Source of the DNA: Catenulispora rubra
GTDB lineage: Bacteria > Actinomycetota > Actinomycetes > Streptomycetales > Catenulisporaceae
Assembly: GCF_015356825.1 (NCBI RefSeq)
Contig: NZ_JAACYW010000102.1
Coordinates: forward strand, 1 to 35,114
Length of the DNA stretch: 35,114 nucleotides
Direction of reading: 5' to 3'
In this document: positions 15,637 to 24,800 of the stretch, piece by piece
Position numbering within the stretch: the stretch's first letter is position 1
How the letters are laid out: each line of letters starts with the position of its first letter
Position numbers and translations under genes: made by a program
The notes under the pieces: generated by a model
Database searches by the model: none
Told to the model about the DNA's origin: nothing
What the model saw: only the letters and a program-made list of their open reading frames with translations

Positions 15637-16947
15637 CTAGACCCCAAAGCCCTTCACCGGCGCCGCCGCCACCAACCGAAAATCCCCGTCGTTCCCGCCC
15701 ACCGACAGCCGTCCGCCGACCTCGTCCAGCCGCTCGCGCAGTCCGGTCAGCCCGTGGCCGCCGCAGCTGTCCGTGCCTCCGACCGTCGCCGCCAGGCCGC
15801 GGCCGTCGTTGCGGACCGTGAGCACCATCTCGTCGGCGGTGCGGACCAGGGTCACGTGCACGTGCTCCGCGGCGCTGTGGCGGATGGCGTTCGTCACCGC
15901 CTCGCGGAGGCACCAGGCCAGGGCCGATTCGCTGTGGGCGTCGAACTCGCCTGTCGCGGCGGCGACGTCGGGCGACGCGTCGAGCTTGATCCCCGCCGCG
16001 TCCAGGGCCAGGTGGGCCGAGGCCACCTCCACCGCCAGGGTCGCGCGGCGGTAGCCGCTCACCGCGTGGCGGATGTCGGTCAGGGTCTGGCGGGAGACCT
16101 GCTCGATCTCGGCGACCTCGGTCAGCGCCGCGTCCAGGCCCGGGGTCGGGCCCTCCGGGGCCGCGTCGCGGGCTTTGAGCAGCATGCGCTGGGCCAGTTC
16201 CGCCTTGAGCGTGATGGTCGCCAGCGAGTGCCCGGTCAGGTCGTGCAGGTCGCGGGCGAGGCGCAGCCGTTCCTCGTTCGCCGCCAGGTGGGCGACCTGG
16301 GCTCGGGCCTCGCGGAGCTGGCCGATGAGGATCGCCATCTGCCGGATGCCGGTGGTGGCCATCCCGGCGAAGAACGTCGGCAGCGTCAGCAGCAGCCAGT
16401 CCGAGGAGTTCGCGCCGGAGATCACCTCGCAGAACGCCAGCACCACGACCACCACCGTGATGCCCTTGAGCGCCTGGTGCCGCTCCAGCGGCAGCCCGAG
16501 CCCGGCGCCGGTGCCGACGTAGATCCACAGTCCGGCCAGGTCCGAGTTGACCCAGACGCTCGTGCCGAAGGCCACGATGCCCATGACGGTCAGCACCGGC
16601 AGCACCGCGCGCGTGTTGCGCACCGGCATGCCGATCTCCCCGGACTTCGGGTACACCGCGTACGCCAGCCCGCAGTACAGCACCGCGAAGGCCCCGACCA
16701 CCGCGAAGTTCAGCACCTTCCAGCCCAGCGAGCGGTCCGCGTGGACCGAGTTATGCAACGGCTGGATCAGGTAGATCAGCCAGACCGCGGCGAACAGCCA
16801 CTTGTACTTGCCGGGCTCCCCGACCCGCGGTGTCTGCAGCGTCAGCGGCGGGTCCGCGTAGGCCGAACGGCCGGCCCTTTCCGCGGCGCCGGCCATCCCC
16901 TCCTCGGCCGTCGCCGACGGCCCCTCGGCCGACCGCTCGTTCCACAC
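15637..16947 (-). CDS. Sensor histidine kinase, HPK7 (DesK-like)
   Basis: The product has 436 aa from GTG 16947. About five membrane helices lie between residues 50 and 205, with little extracellular sequence, suggesting intramembrane sensing. The dimerisation domain has the HPK7 H-box RLARDLHDLTGHSL with phospho-acceptor His235. The ATPase domain shows REAVTNAIRHS (N-box, Asn352), NDGRG and GGHGLTGLRERL. The start was chosen because GGAGGTGAT, almost the full anti-16S complement, ends too close to ATG 16953 (2 nt after GGAGG) but sits 8 nt before GTG 16947. It lies downstream of the ABC permease gene and upstream of the response regulator. Confidence 0.9.
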   Translation of the reverse strand: MWNERSAEGPSATAEEGMAGAAERAGRSAYADPPLTLQTPRVGEPGKYKWLFAAVWLIYLIQPLHNSVHADRSLGWKVLNFAVVGAFAVLYCGLAYAVYPKSGEIGMPVRNTRAVLPVLTVMGIVAFGTSVWVNSDLAGLWIYVGTGAGLGLPLERHQALKGITVVVVVLAFCEVISGANSSDWLLLTLPTFFAGMATTGIRQMAILIGQLREARAQVAHLAANEERLRLARDLHDLTGHSLATITLKAELAQRMLLKARDAAPEGPTPGLDAALTEVAEIEQVSRQTLTDIRHAVSGYRRATLAVEVASAHLALDAAGIKLDASPDVAAATGEFDAHSESALAWCLREAVTNAIRHSAAEHVHVTLVRTADEMVLTVRNDGRGLAATVGGTDSCGGHGLTGLRERLDEVGGRLSVGGNDGDFRLVAAAPVKGFGV

Positions 16948-16995
16948 GTCCATCACCTCCGTATCGTGCCTCGCCTACGGGTTCCCTCCGCAACC

Positions 16996-17058
16996 CGGCG
17001 GGTCCCGAGCCGGTCAGCCGGTCAGCGAGTCGGCAGACCGGGACCGGGGACCCCGCCG
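16996..17058 (-). terminator. Long imperfect hairpin between permease and kinase genes
   Basis: CGGCGGGTCCC (16996-17006) pairs with GGGACCCCGCCG (17047-17058) with one bulged base. The loop contains a tandem CCGGTCAG repeat. It begins 6 nt beyond the permease stop on the minus strand, so it could partly end transcription or stabilise the ABC transporter mRNA against the kinase-regulator part. Confidence 0.45.
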
Positions 17059-17064
17059 GTCACA

Positions 17065-17787
17065 TCACTGTTCCTTCGCCGACCGGTACGAGAAGACCGC
17101 CAGCAGGGCGAAGAGCACGCCCCAGCCGAGCACCACCGCGATCGAGGTCGCCGAGACCTTGCCGCTGCTGATGATGTCCGTCCCCAGCTTGTGCGCCTGG
17201 TACGTCGGGAACCACTTGCCGATCTTCTCGAGCGTGCCGCCGAGCGGGAACCACAGGCCGCCCAGGATCGCCATCGGGAAGAACACCAGCATCACGGCCG
17301 GCTGCGCGGTCTCCGGGTCGAACCGGTAGCCGATCGCCACCGCCAGCGAGACGAAGGTCATCGACGCGATCCACAGCACCAGGGCGTTCACGACCCACTT
17401 CCAGGCCGGCATCTCCACGTGGTTCAGGAACGCGCCGATCCCGAACACCACCAGCACCGACGGGATGGTCGTGGCCAGCGAGGTGACCACCTTGGCGAAG
17501 ACGTACCCCCACCCCGGGAGCGGCGTCAGCCGCAGCTGCCGGGTCCAGCCGGACTTGCGCTCGGTGGCGATCCGGATGGAGTTGTTCATCAGGGCCCCGG
17601 CGAACGCGCCGTACGTGGCCATCGCCAGCATGTAATAGGCCTTGAAGTCGACCCCGTCGGCCTGCGTGGTCTGCTTGCCGACGATCAGGTACAGCGCCGC
17701 CGGCATCGCGATCGCGAAGATCAGGTAGCGGCCGTTGCGGATCACCCGCATCACGTCCAGCTTGGTGAGCGTCAGCGTGGCACTCAT
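17065..17787 (-). CDS. ABC-2 type transporter permease
   Basis: The product (240 aa) is a membrane protein with about six helices. Features of ABC-2 exporters are the TERKSGWTRQLRLTPLPGWGYV segment between helices 2 and 3 and the late GGLWFPLGGTLEKIGKWFPTY segment. It is translationally coupled to the ATPase gene, whose stop overlaps its ATG (17787-17784). Together they form a half-transporter pair, usually dimeric, of the drug/lipid/peptide export class. Neither substrate nor direction can be read from sequence. The linked DesK/DesR-type system suggests induction by membrane or envelope stress. Confidence 0.9.
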   Translation of the reverse strand: MSATLTLTKLDVMRVIRNGRYLIFAIAMPAALYLIVGKQTTQADGVDFKAYYMLAMATYGAFAGALMNNSIRIATERKSGWTRQLRLTPLPGWGYVFAKVVTSLATTIPSVLVVFGIGAFLNHVEMPAWKWVVNALVLWIASMTFVSLAVAIGYRFDPETAQPAVMLVFFPMAILGGLWFPLGGTLEKIGKWFPTYQAHKLGTDIISSGKVSATSIAVVLGWGVLFALLAVFSYRSAKEQ

Positions 17788-18749
17788 CGCGCCGCCTCCA
17801 TAGTCGCAGTGTCGGTGTCCCCGACAGAGTTGTCCTCGGCGGTGATCGCCAAGAAAGCCTGCTCCAGACCCAGCGCCTGGATCTCGATCTCGGCCGGCCG
17901 ATATCCGGCGTCCAGCAGCGCGTACAGCGTCGCGTCGGAGTCGGAGGACTGGAGCCGCACGATGTCCGCCTGCCGCTCCACGTGCACCAGGTTCGGCAGC
18001 CGGTGCAGCACCGCGTCCGGCACGCCGGGCAGCCGGAACGACAGCCGCTTGGCACCGGCGCTGGCCTTGATCTCGGCCGCCGAGCCGTCGGCGAGCAGCC
18101 GGCCCTTGTTGATGACGATGACGCGCTCGGCGAACTGGTCCGCCTCTTCCAGGTAGTGCGTGGCGAACAGCACCGTCTTGCCCTCGTAGGCGCGCTCGCG
18201 CATGGTCGCCCAGAACGCCTGGCGGTTCTCCACGTCCATCCCGGTCGTGGGCTCGTCCAGGACGATCAGCGGGCTGTCGCCGATGATCGCCATCGCGAAC
18301 TGCACGCGCTGCTGCTGCCCGCCGGACAGCTTGTCCACCCGCCGGTCGGCCAGGTCGGCGATGTTCGCCCGCTTCAACGCGTCGGCGACCGGGATCGGCC
18401 GCGGGTGCAGCTTCGCCCACAGCTCGACCTGCTCGCGCACCGTCACGTCGCTCATCAGGCCGCCGGACTGGAGCATCGCCCCGACCATGCCGTGCTTGAT
18501 GGCGTCGGCTGCGGTGCCGCCGAACAGCGCCACCCTGCCGGAGTCGGGCCGGCTCAGCCCGAGCAGCATGTTCAGCGAGGTGGACTTCCCGGCGCCGTTC
18601 GGGCCGAGGAAGGCGATGGTCTGGCCGGGCTGCAACGCCATCGTCAGGTGGTTGACGGCGTGCACCGGCCCCTTGGGCGAGTGGAAGGTCTTGCTCACGT
18701 TCTCGAACTCGACTACCGCCCCGTCCGGGCTTCGAGTGTCTCGTGGCAT
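17784..18749 (-). CDS. ABC transporter ATP-binding protein
   Basis: The product has 321 aa. Walker A is GPNGAGKST, the Q-loop lies in MLQSGGL, the ABC signature is LSGGQQQRV, Walker B is LIVLDEP, and the H-loop is ATHYLEEAD. The ~85 residues after the nucleotide-binding domain match the C-terminal extension of DrrA-like exporters. It powers the permease encoded directly downstream (ATGA overlap). The start is ATG 18749 with GGGGA upstream. The 227-bp upstream region (18750-18976) carries a 16-bp perfect palindrome and three 12-bp repeats. It is the first gene of the probable ABC-kinase-regulator operon. Confidence 0.93.
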   Translation of the reverse strand: MPRDTRSPDGAVVEFENVSKTFHSPKGPVHAVNHLTMALQPGQTIAFLGPNGAGKSTSLNMLLGLSRPDSGRVALFGGTAADAIKHGMVGAMLQSGGLMSDVTVREQVELWAKLHPRPIPVADALKRANIADLADRRVDKLSGGQQQRVQFAMAIIGDSPLIVLDEPTTGMDVENRQAFWATMRERAYEGKTVLFATHYLEEADQFAERVIVINKGRLLADGSAAEIKASAGAKRLSFRLPGVPDAVLHRLPNLVHVERQADIVRLQSSDSDATLYALLDAGYRPAEIEIQALGLEQAFLAITAEDNSVGDTDTATMEAAR

Positions 18750-18863
18750 CTCAGTCGTCCCCAGTGTCCTCAGTGGTGTGTGCGGGTCTCACGTCTCCCC
18801 GTTCGAGATCCATGACACCACCGTGACCAGGGCCGCAACCATTGTGGAAGCTCGTGAAATCGG

Positions 18864-18879
18864 CATGACAGCTGTCATG
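18864..18879. promoter_or_regulatory. 16-bp perfect palindrome upstream of the ABC operon
   Basis: CATGACAGCTGTCATG lies 115 bp before the ATPase start codon. Its symmetry and place make it a candidate site for the dimeric DesR-like response regulator encoded at the end of the same gene group. This link is inferred. Confidence 0.5.
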
Positions 18880-18890
18880 GCCCAAGGGGT

Positions 18891-18926
18891 GAGAACCGCA
18901 CAGAGAACCACACTGAGAACCGCGCC
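18891..18926 (+). repeat. Three 12-bp direct repeats
   Basis: GAGAACCGCACA, GAGAACCACACT and GAGAACCGCGCC follow one another directly, sharing GAGAACC. They begin 11 bp from the 16-bp palindrome. Spacing near one helical turn would suit cooperative protein binding. Confidence 0.6.
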
Positions 18927-18976
18927 GGGCGCCCGGTGACGATCGGCACGAGACCGGCACCGGACGCCCGCGACGG

Positions 18977-20071
18977 CTATCCGGCCAGCACCGATCGGTA
19001 CAACTCACTGACATGCGCGGCCTGCTCGGCGACCGCGTACCGCTCCAGCGCGCCGGGCGGTGCCGAGCGGTCCACCGGCGTCAGGTCCGCCGCCTCGCGC
19101 AGCGCGGCGACGAACGCGTCCGGCCGCGACGGCACCCGGGCGGCGCGGTCCCCGAGGCCCGACAGTCCGTCCAGCGCGGGGGAGTCAGAGTAGACGGCCG
19201 GCAGCCCGCAGGCCACAGCCTCCAGCGGGGCCAGCCCGAAGGTCTCCGACGGCGAGGGCGAGGCGAACACGTCCATCGCCGACAACAGGTCCTTGATCTC
19301 CAGCATCCCGCCGCCGACGTCCCCGGTGAAGTGCACGCGGCCGGGCATCCACTCGTGCGCCAGCCGCTGCAGCCGCGCGCGGTCCGGGCCGGCCCCGACG
19401 ATCAGCGCGATCGCGCCGTCGATCCGGCCGGCCGCCTCGATCAGCACCTCGAAGTGCTTGTCCGGGTCCAGCCGGCCGACACCGCCGATCACGAAGGCGC
19501 CGGAGTCGATGCCGAGGATCTTGCGCACCAGGGTGCGCGCGTTCGGATCGAAGCGGAACTCGCGGATGTCGATGCCGTTCTCTATCACCTCGACCCGCTC
19601 GATCCGCCAGGCCCGCAGGTAGTCCGCGACGGCCTGCGAGACCGCTATCGTCACCCGGCCCATGCGCTCGGAGGCCCGGTACATGGCCCGGACGCCGAGC
19701 CGGTCCTTCGGCTTCCCCTCGATGAGCTCCCTGCCCAACGAGTGCTCGGTGGCGACGATGGCGCGTACCCCGGCCATCCGCGCGGCCAGCCGGCCGTACA
19801 GGTGGGCCCGGTACAGATGGGTGTGCACGATGTCGAAGCCGCCGTCGCGGACCAGCTTCACCAGGTGCATCAACGACGCCATGTCGCGGTTGGACGGCAT
19901 GCGCAGGTCGTGCACCCGGAACCCGTCGGCCCGGATCCGCTCCCCGACGCGGCCGCCCTCGGTCAGGCACGCCACCTCGCACTCTTCGGGCAGGTGCTGT
20001 AACAGCGTGGCCAGCTGGCGCTCAGCGCCGCCGGAGGCCAGGCCGGTGATGACGTGCAGGATTTTGGTCAT
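18977..20071 (-). CDS. GT4-family glycosyltransferase
   Basis: The product (364 aa) has the GT-B fold of retaining GT4 enzymes. The N-terminal donor-side loop ITGLASGGAERQL (8-20), DIVHTHLYRAHLYGR in the acceptor domain, NGID (165-168), GGVGRLDPDKHFEVLIEAA (196-214) and the EX7E motif Glu276-Glu284 (ETFGLAPLE) are all present. It probably transfers a sugar from a nucleotide donor to a cell-surface polysaccharide or glycolipid; the acceptor is not predictable, and no other polysaccharide genes are nearby. The start is ATG 20071 with AAGGAAGG upstream. The start overlaps the end of a possible small ORF (20068-20373), which may provide coupling. Confidence 0.9.
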   Translation of the reverse strand: MTKILHVITGLASGGAERQLATLLQHLPEECEVACLTEGGRVGERIRADGFRVHDLRMPSNRDMASLMHLVKLVRDGGFDIVHTHLYRAHLYGRLAARMAGVRAIVATEHSLGRELIEGKPKDRLGVRAMYRASERMGRVTIAVSQAVADYLRAWRIERVEVIENGIDIREFRFDPNARTLVRKILGIDSGAFVIGGVGRLDPDKHFEVLIEAAGRIDGAIALIVGAGPDRARLQRLAHEWMPGRVHFTGDVGGGMLEIKDLLSAMDVFASPSPSETFGLAPLEAVACGLPAVYSDSPALDGLSGLGDRAARVPSRPDAFVAALREAADLTPVDRSAPPGALERYAVAEQAAHVSELYRSVLAG

Positions 20072-20373
20072 ACGGGGCCGCCTTCCTTGCCCCGCGCGCC
20101 GGGACGCGGGCGGGCGGCCGCCGACGGGCCTGCGCCGTCGCGGGCGCCGGCGCGGGGACGGGCCGTGGGGAGAGGTCCGGGACGGGCACCCGAACCGGGG
20201 ACGAGGACGGCGGCGTTGGCCGCGGCGACGGCGGCGAGATCAGAGGTTTGATCCGAGGATGGGCGGCGATATCGGACAAGACCCCCTCCGAGCCGTGCGT
20301 GCGCACGACGAAACCCGCCCTGCCATCGGTTCCCCCCGGAATCCGCTGTGAATCCACCGCCGGCCGTCCCCAT
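20068..20373 (-). CDS. Possible leaderless small ORF before the glycosyltransferase
   Basis: This frame would encode 101 aa rich in Ala, Gly, Pro and Arg, with no recognised domain. Two features favour it. Its ATG lies 6 nt after the -10 of a strong promoter, fitting leaderless translation, and its TGA overlaps the glycosyltransferase ATG (ATGA). Against it, the first half has weak third-position G/C bias and other frames are also open. If it is not real, 20072-20373 is an untranslated leader of about 300 nt with no other feature that I can see. Confidence 0.35.
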   Translation of the reverse strand: MGTAGGGFTADSGGNRWQGGFRRAHARLGGGLVRYRRPSSDQTSDLAAVAAANAAVLVPGSGARPGPLPTARPRAGARDGAGPSAAARPRPGARGKEGGPV

Positions 20374-20379
20374 AGCCGG

Positions 20380-20408
20380 ATCCTAAGAGCCCTCATTTAT
20401 GTTGACAA
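20380..20408 (-). promoter_or_regulatory. Strong promoter upstream of the glycosyltransferase
   Basis: On the minus strand TTGTCA (20408-20403), a 17-bp spacer and TAGGAT (20385-20380) match the housekeeping consensus well. The predicted start, about 20373, coincides with an ATG. Confidence 0.65.
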
Positions 20409-20479
20409 CGGCACCGTCGGGCGACTGGTTCACCTCCGTCCGATGTTCGGCCCATGTCAACCGTTACAGTCCGGTCGTT

Positions 20480-20830
20480 TCAGTGAGTGATCAGCAGCAC
20501 CAGCGAAGCGATCGCGAACGCCTCGAACGCGGCGGGGAAGGCGATGTTGTGGAAGACCCGAGCACGGACGTGCGCGACGAGCGCCCCGACGAAGAACAAC
20601 ACCAGCCCGACCGCGGCGGCGATCCCGAGCGCACGCACTCCGACCAGGCCGAACAGCAATCCGACGGCGCCGGCCCCCTTGAGCAGGCCGAGGATCGGGA
20701 GCCAGGAGAACGGCACGCCGACCTGTTCGGCGTTCTGCTTCATGAAAGCCGCCCCGACCAGGCCCGCGACCCCCTCGAAGGCGTTGGCGAGGATGGTGAG
20801 GGCCAGGACGAGGACATACACGATGGTCAT
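20480..20830 (-). CDS. DoxX-like small membrane protein
   Basis: The product (116 aa) is very hydrophobic, with four predicted helices. FSWLPILGLLKGAGAVGLLFGL and the final ARVFHNIAFPAAFEAFAIASLVL resemble the DoxX-like family of four-helix membrane proteins, some of which have been linked to redox stress. The start is ATG 20830 with GAGG 8 nt upstream. It is divergent from the lysR gene across 61 bp, a layout typical of a LysR regulator controlling its neighbour. Confidence 0.75.
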   Translation of the reverse strand: MTIVYVLVLALTILANAFEGVAGLVGAAFMKQNAEQVGVPFSWLPILGLLKGAGAVGLLFGLVGVRALGIAAAVGLVLFFVGALVAHVRARVFHNIAFPAAFEAFAIASLVLLITH

Positions 20831-20891
20831 GCCTCCAGCCTCGACAGGCCACCGGATACAGCGCCAATACCTGCTTCTATAACCTGGTGGC

Positions 20892-21797
20892 ATGGATGTG
20901 GACACCCGGCTGCTGCGGTACTTCGCGGCCGTCGCCGAGGAGGGCACGCTGACCCGGGCCGCGCAGCGGCTCTACGTGTCCCAACCTGCGCTGACGAAGC
21001 AGATCCGACAGCTGGAGGCGCAGCTGGACGTGAAACTGTTCACCCGATCCCGCGCCGGAATGACCCTGACGGCGGCGGGGCGCGCGCTCGCCGCCCGCGT
21101 CCCAACTCTGCTGAGTGAGTGGGATATTGCAATCCGCAAGACCCAAGCAGCCGCACGCATGTCAGAGAAAACACTGCATGTGGGTTTCCTCGCAGCGGCC
21201 GCGAACGAGGCCACCCCGGAGATCGTCGCCGAGTTCGCGCGCCGGCGTCCCGGCTGGAAGATCCGCATGCGGCAGGCGGACTGGGGCGATCCGAGCGCGG
21301 GACTGGCCGACGGTCTGGTGGAGGCCGCGATCCTGCGGCTTCCGGTGCCGGACACTGCGGGTTTACATATCAGGGAGCTGCTCAGCGAACCACGCTGTGT
21401 GATCCTGTCCGCCGGCCACCGGCTGGCCGGACGCGCCCGGATCGCCGCGGCCGACCTGCGCGACGAGGCGTTCGTCGCGGCACCGGCGCGCACCGGCGCC
21501 TGGCGCGAGTACTGGCTCGGCGGCGAAGACGTCACCGGACCGGGAGGAACGCCGGTCCGCATCGGCGCGGTCGTGACCCAGCCCGACGAATGGCTCGCCG
21601 CGATCGGCAACGGCGACGGCGTGGCCCTGGCCCCGGAGTCGGCCTCGCGCTTCTACCCGCGGCCGGGCCTGGTGTTCCGGCCGGTCGACGGGATCAGCGC
21701 GAGCACGGTCGCGGTCGCGTGGCGGGTCGGTGAGGACGCCGATCTGGCGGTCCAGGAGTTCGTCTCCTGCTGCGTGGACGTCGTCGCAAAGAATTGA
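20892..21797 (+). CDS. LysR-family transcriptional regulator
   Basis: The product has 301 aa. The N-terminal winged helix-turn-helix is typical: LLRYFAAVAEEGTLTRAAQRL, VSQPALTKQIRQLEAQLDVKLF. A substrate-binding domain covers about 92-300. The start is ATG 20892; the ribosome site is weak (GGTGG), with TATAAC 9 nt upstream. The divergent DoxX-like gene is its most likely target. The 61-bp intergenic region contains ATAC-N7-ATAC and a GCCACC/GGTGGC inverted pair spanning it, but a definite operator cannot be chosen. The effector is unknown. Confidence 0.9.
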   Translation: MDVDTRLLRYFAAVAEEGTLTRAAQRLYVSQPALTKQIRQLEAQLDVKLFTRSRAGMTLTAAGRALAARVPTLLSEWDIAIRKTQAAARMSEKTLHVGFLAAAANEATPEIVAEFARRRPGWKIRMRQADWGDPSAGLADGLVEAAILRLPVPDTAGLHIRELLSEPRCVILSAGHRLAGRARIAAADLRDEAFVAAPARTGAWREYWLGGEDVTGPGGTPVRIGAVVTQPDEWLAAIGNGDGVALAPESASRFYPRPGLVFRPVDGISASTVAVAWRVGEDADLAVQEFVSCCVDVVAKN

Positions 21798-21837
21798 GAA
21801 ACCTCAGTAGAACTGCGCGCCACATCACCACATACCG

Positions 21838-24800
21838 TCAGTGCCGCGATGACGGCGCCCCCAGCAAGCCGCCCAACAGCGAACCGTCCGAAGCACTCGA
21901 AGCCGGGGTTTCGACCGGCGTGCCGGACCCCGCGCCGCCGGTCGGGCTGGGGGCGTTCGGGCTGCTGGCGGTGCCCTGCGTCGCGGTGGCGGAGGACTGC
22001 GGGGTCGCGGCGCCGCCGGTCGGCGTTCCGGTGGGGGTGCCGACCGTGGCGCCGTTGGCCGCCGAGGCGCCGTTGCTGCCCGGCGCGCCGCAGATCACCT
22101 TGTCCTGCGCGGCGTAGGAGCTGTGGAACACCTGGCGGATCGGGTCCTGGCCGCTCTTGGTGAGGGTGCGGGTGACGTCGACCTGGAACCCGGGGACGCC
22201 GTCGCCGGCGACGCATGGCTCGGCCGAGGAGTACGTGGTCTTCGGCTGCACCAGCGCGTAGTGCGGCGAGGTCTCGGTCTGGACCGAGTCGTACGCCTTC
22301 TGTCCGAGCACTGCGACGGTCACCGCGTTCTCCGTGGAGCTCGTCCAGAGGTAGACAGGCGCGCCGGAATCGTTCTGGAACTTCAGATCCACGTCCGGGT
22401 ACACCATCGCGGCCTCCATCCCGGGCGGGAAGTGGTCGGTCACGGTCGCGTGCGGGTGGTGCTCCACATCCTTGAGCCCGGCCAGGTATTCGGCGTTGTA
22501 CAGCGCGGTGGCGACCAGGGAGGTGCCCGCGCCGACGTCCTGCGCCGGGGTTGAGGTCCCGGACTGAGCGGCGGGGAGGAAGCCGTTCGCCGTCGTGCGC
22601 GCGCCGAGGATCTGGTTCAGGCTGAACACCTGGCCCGGCTGGAGGATCTGGCCGCGCACCAGGTCGGCGGCGCGCTTGACGTTGGCCGTGCGCTGCGTGG
22701 TGGGGCTGAACGGCGCGGTGTACAGGCCCATCACGTCGTGCACACCGAGCGCCTGCGCGGCCTCGGTGGTGAAGGCCGGCGGCAGCGGACCGATCGGCAC
22801 CGTCGCGATGCGCTGCGCCGAGGAGGCCTTCGTCAGCACCGGCAGGACCGCGCTCTGGATCGCCTCGGGGGCGTAGCCGAGGCCGTTCTTGCCCGGGACC
22901 AGGACCGGCTTCCCGCCGGAGACCGTGAACGAGGCGTCGGTCGGCGCCTGCTCCAGCTTGGCCAGCGCGTCGTGGTCGAGTTCGGCCCGGATGCCGACGC
23001 CGTCGAGCTTCGGGGTCAGGCCGCCGTGGCCGTCCGGCTCGATCGCCAGGTGGCGGCCCAGGATCGCGGGCTTCAGGACGGTGTGGACGCTCCCGGTGAT
23101 CAGCACCACCGAGCCGGACATCGCGGGCCGCGCGAAGTCCTGCATGGCCTGCGCGACGGCGGCCGGCGTGACAGTGGGCTGAATGTCGTGGACGGCCAGC
23201 GCGACCGGCGGGGCCGGGAAGCCGGTGAACGGGGCAGAGGCTGGGACAGCGGCCGGGGCGGGGATCGCCGGCGCCGGTGCTGCGGGGATCGGGCCGGCCG
23301 GCGCGCTGCCTGTCGGCATGCCGGCAGTCCCGCTCGGGGAAACCGGCGCGGAAGGTGTGGACGAGGGTGAGGAAGGAGTCGCAGGGGACTGTTTCACCCG
23401 AGATGTGGCGGTGTGATGCGTCGGCGAAAGCTCAGTCTTCGCAGGCGCCATCGCATATGCCACCGGAGCAGTCGGCAGTGGGGCTGCCGGCGCCATGCTC
23501 GCCAGGTGCACCGAGGACACGCCGTTGTCGAACGCCGAGACCACCGCGTCGACCGCCACGTCGACGTCGATCTGCCGACCGGGACGCGGGGCGATCGGCG
23601 TCGGGACGCCGCCGGGGAAGACCACGCTGCCGTCCACCATCGGCTTGTCGAAGCCGGTCGTGAGGTTGGTCAGCGCGGTCTTCAGCGCCGTGCGGTCGAC
23701 ACTCACCTGTAAGGGAACCTCGCGACCGCTACCGGCGAGCGCCGGGATGGCCACCGTCGGGTCGGAGCGCCCCGAGGCGGCCGCTGCGACCGTTCCGGCG
23801 TAGTCGATGTGCAGCCCCGACTGGTCCGGCGCGAGCTGGAACGTGGTGCCGTCGGCGGTGAGGCGCAACGGCGCGTTCAGCGTCGAGCCGAGGGCCGCGG
23901 ACAGCTTGGCCTCGGCGGCGGTGCGCGTCATGCCGCCGATGGCGACGCCGTCCACGACCGTGCCCTTGGGCACCTGGCCTTCGAAGGCGAGCGCGGCGCC
24001 GTACAGCGCGCCGCATGCGAGGGTCACGGACAGCGCGGAAACCAGCGCCACCCGGCCGCGCCGACGGCCGCGCCGGGAGCGGTGGTGGTCCGGGTGGTGG
24101 TCGGACCAGTGCTCCTTCGGCAGCACCTTGGACAGCACCTTGGTGTCGTCGGCACCGTCGGCGTACTGGGTGTAGCCGGTGTGGCCGCCGCGCGTCGGGG
24201 CGGGCATGGCCGCGGTGCGCGGCGCGGGCTTGGCCTGCGCCCCGATCCGCGGCGGCGGAACCGGCCGCGCGACCGCCGGCGCGGTCCGCCGGAAGTCCGA
24301 CGCCGAAATCGCCGCGGCCCCCATCGGGACCAGCGACTCGGTCGACGGGTCGTAGAACGAGGACTCCCCGGACGAGTCGTGGAAGATGCCGCCGAGGTAG
24401 CGCATCCCGACCGGGCTCCGGCGCGCGGCTTCGTAGCCGGGAACCTGCGTCGGCACGCCGTAGCGGCCCCCGGGCGGAGCACTGGGGCCGTACTGGTTCG
24501 GCAGCGTCGCCGGCTGCGACGCTGCGGCTCCGGCCGCTTCCCCGCTCTGCGTGGGCACAGTCGCCGCCGCGGCGGCCTGAACGCCGCTCGCGCGCTGCGC
24601 CTCCAACTCGCGCCCGATGGCGTCGAAGTCCCCGAAGAACTGCTCGACCGTGTCCGACAGCAGGTCCGCCTCGGCCCGGCTGGCGAGGTCCGGCGGCACC
24701 GACGCGGTGAGCCGCGCCGAACGCGGCACGGCCCGCACCCCGCCGAACGCGGCGCCCGGCATCGGCACCACCATCGTCGCGGTGGTCAGCGCCAGCACGT

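Noticed and set aside
15294..15647. 117-codon minus-strand frame between kinase and regulator
   Set aside because: TTG start, poor third-position G/C bias and no motif; kept only as an observation about the gap.
18891..18926. Short direct repeats considered as CRISPR
   Set aside because: Only three contiguous 12-bp units, with no spacers and no cas genes.
20022..20396. Alternative 124-codon minus-strand frame before the glycosyltransferase
   Set aside because: Pro-rich, overlaps the glycosyltransferase start in another frame, and its ATG lies upstream of the predicted transcription start.
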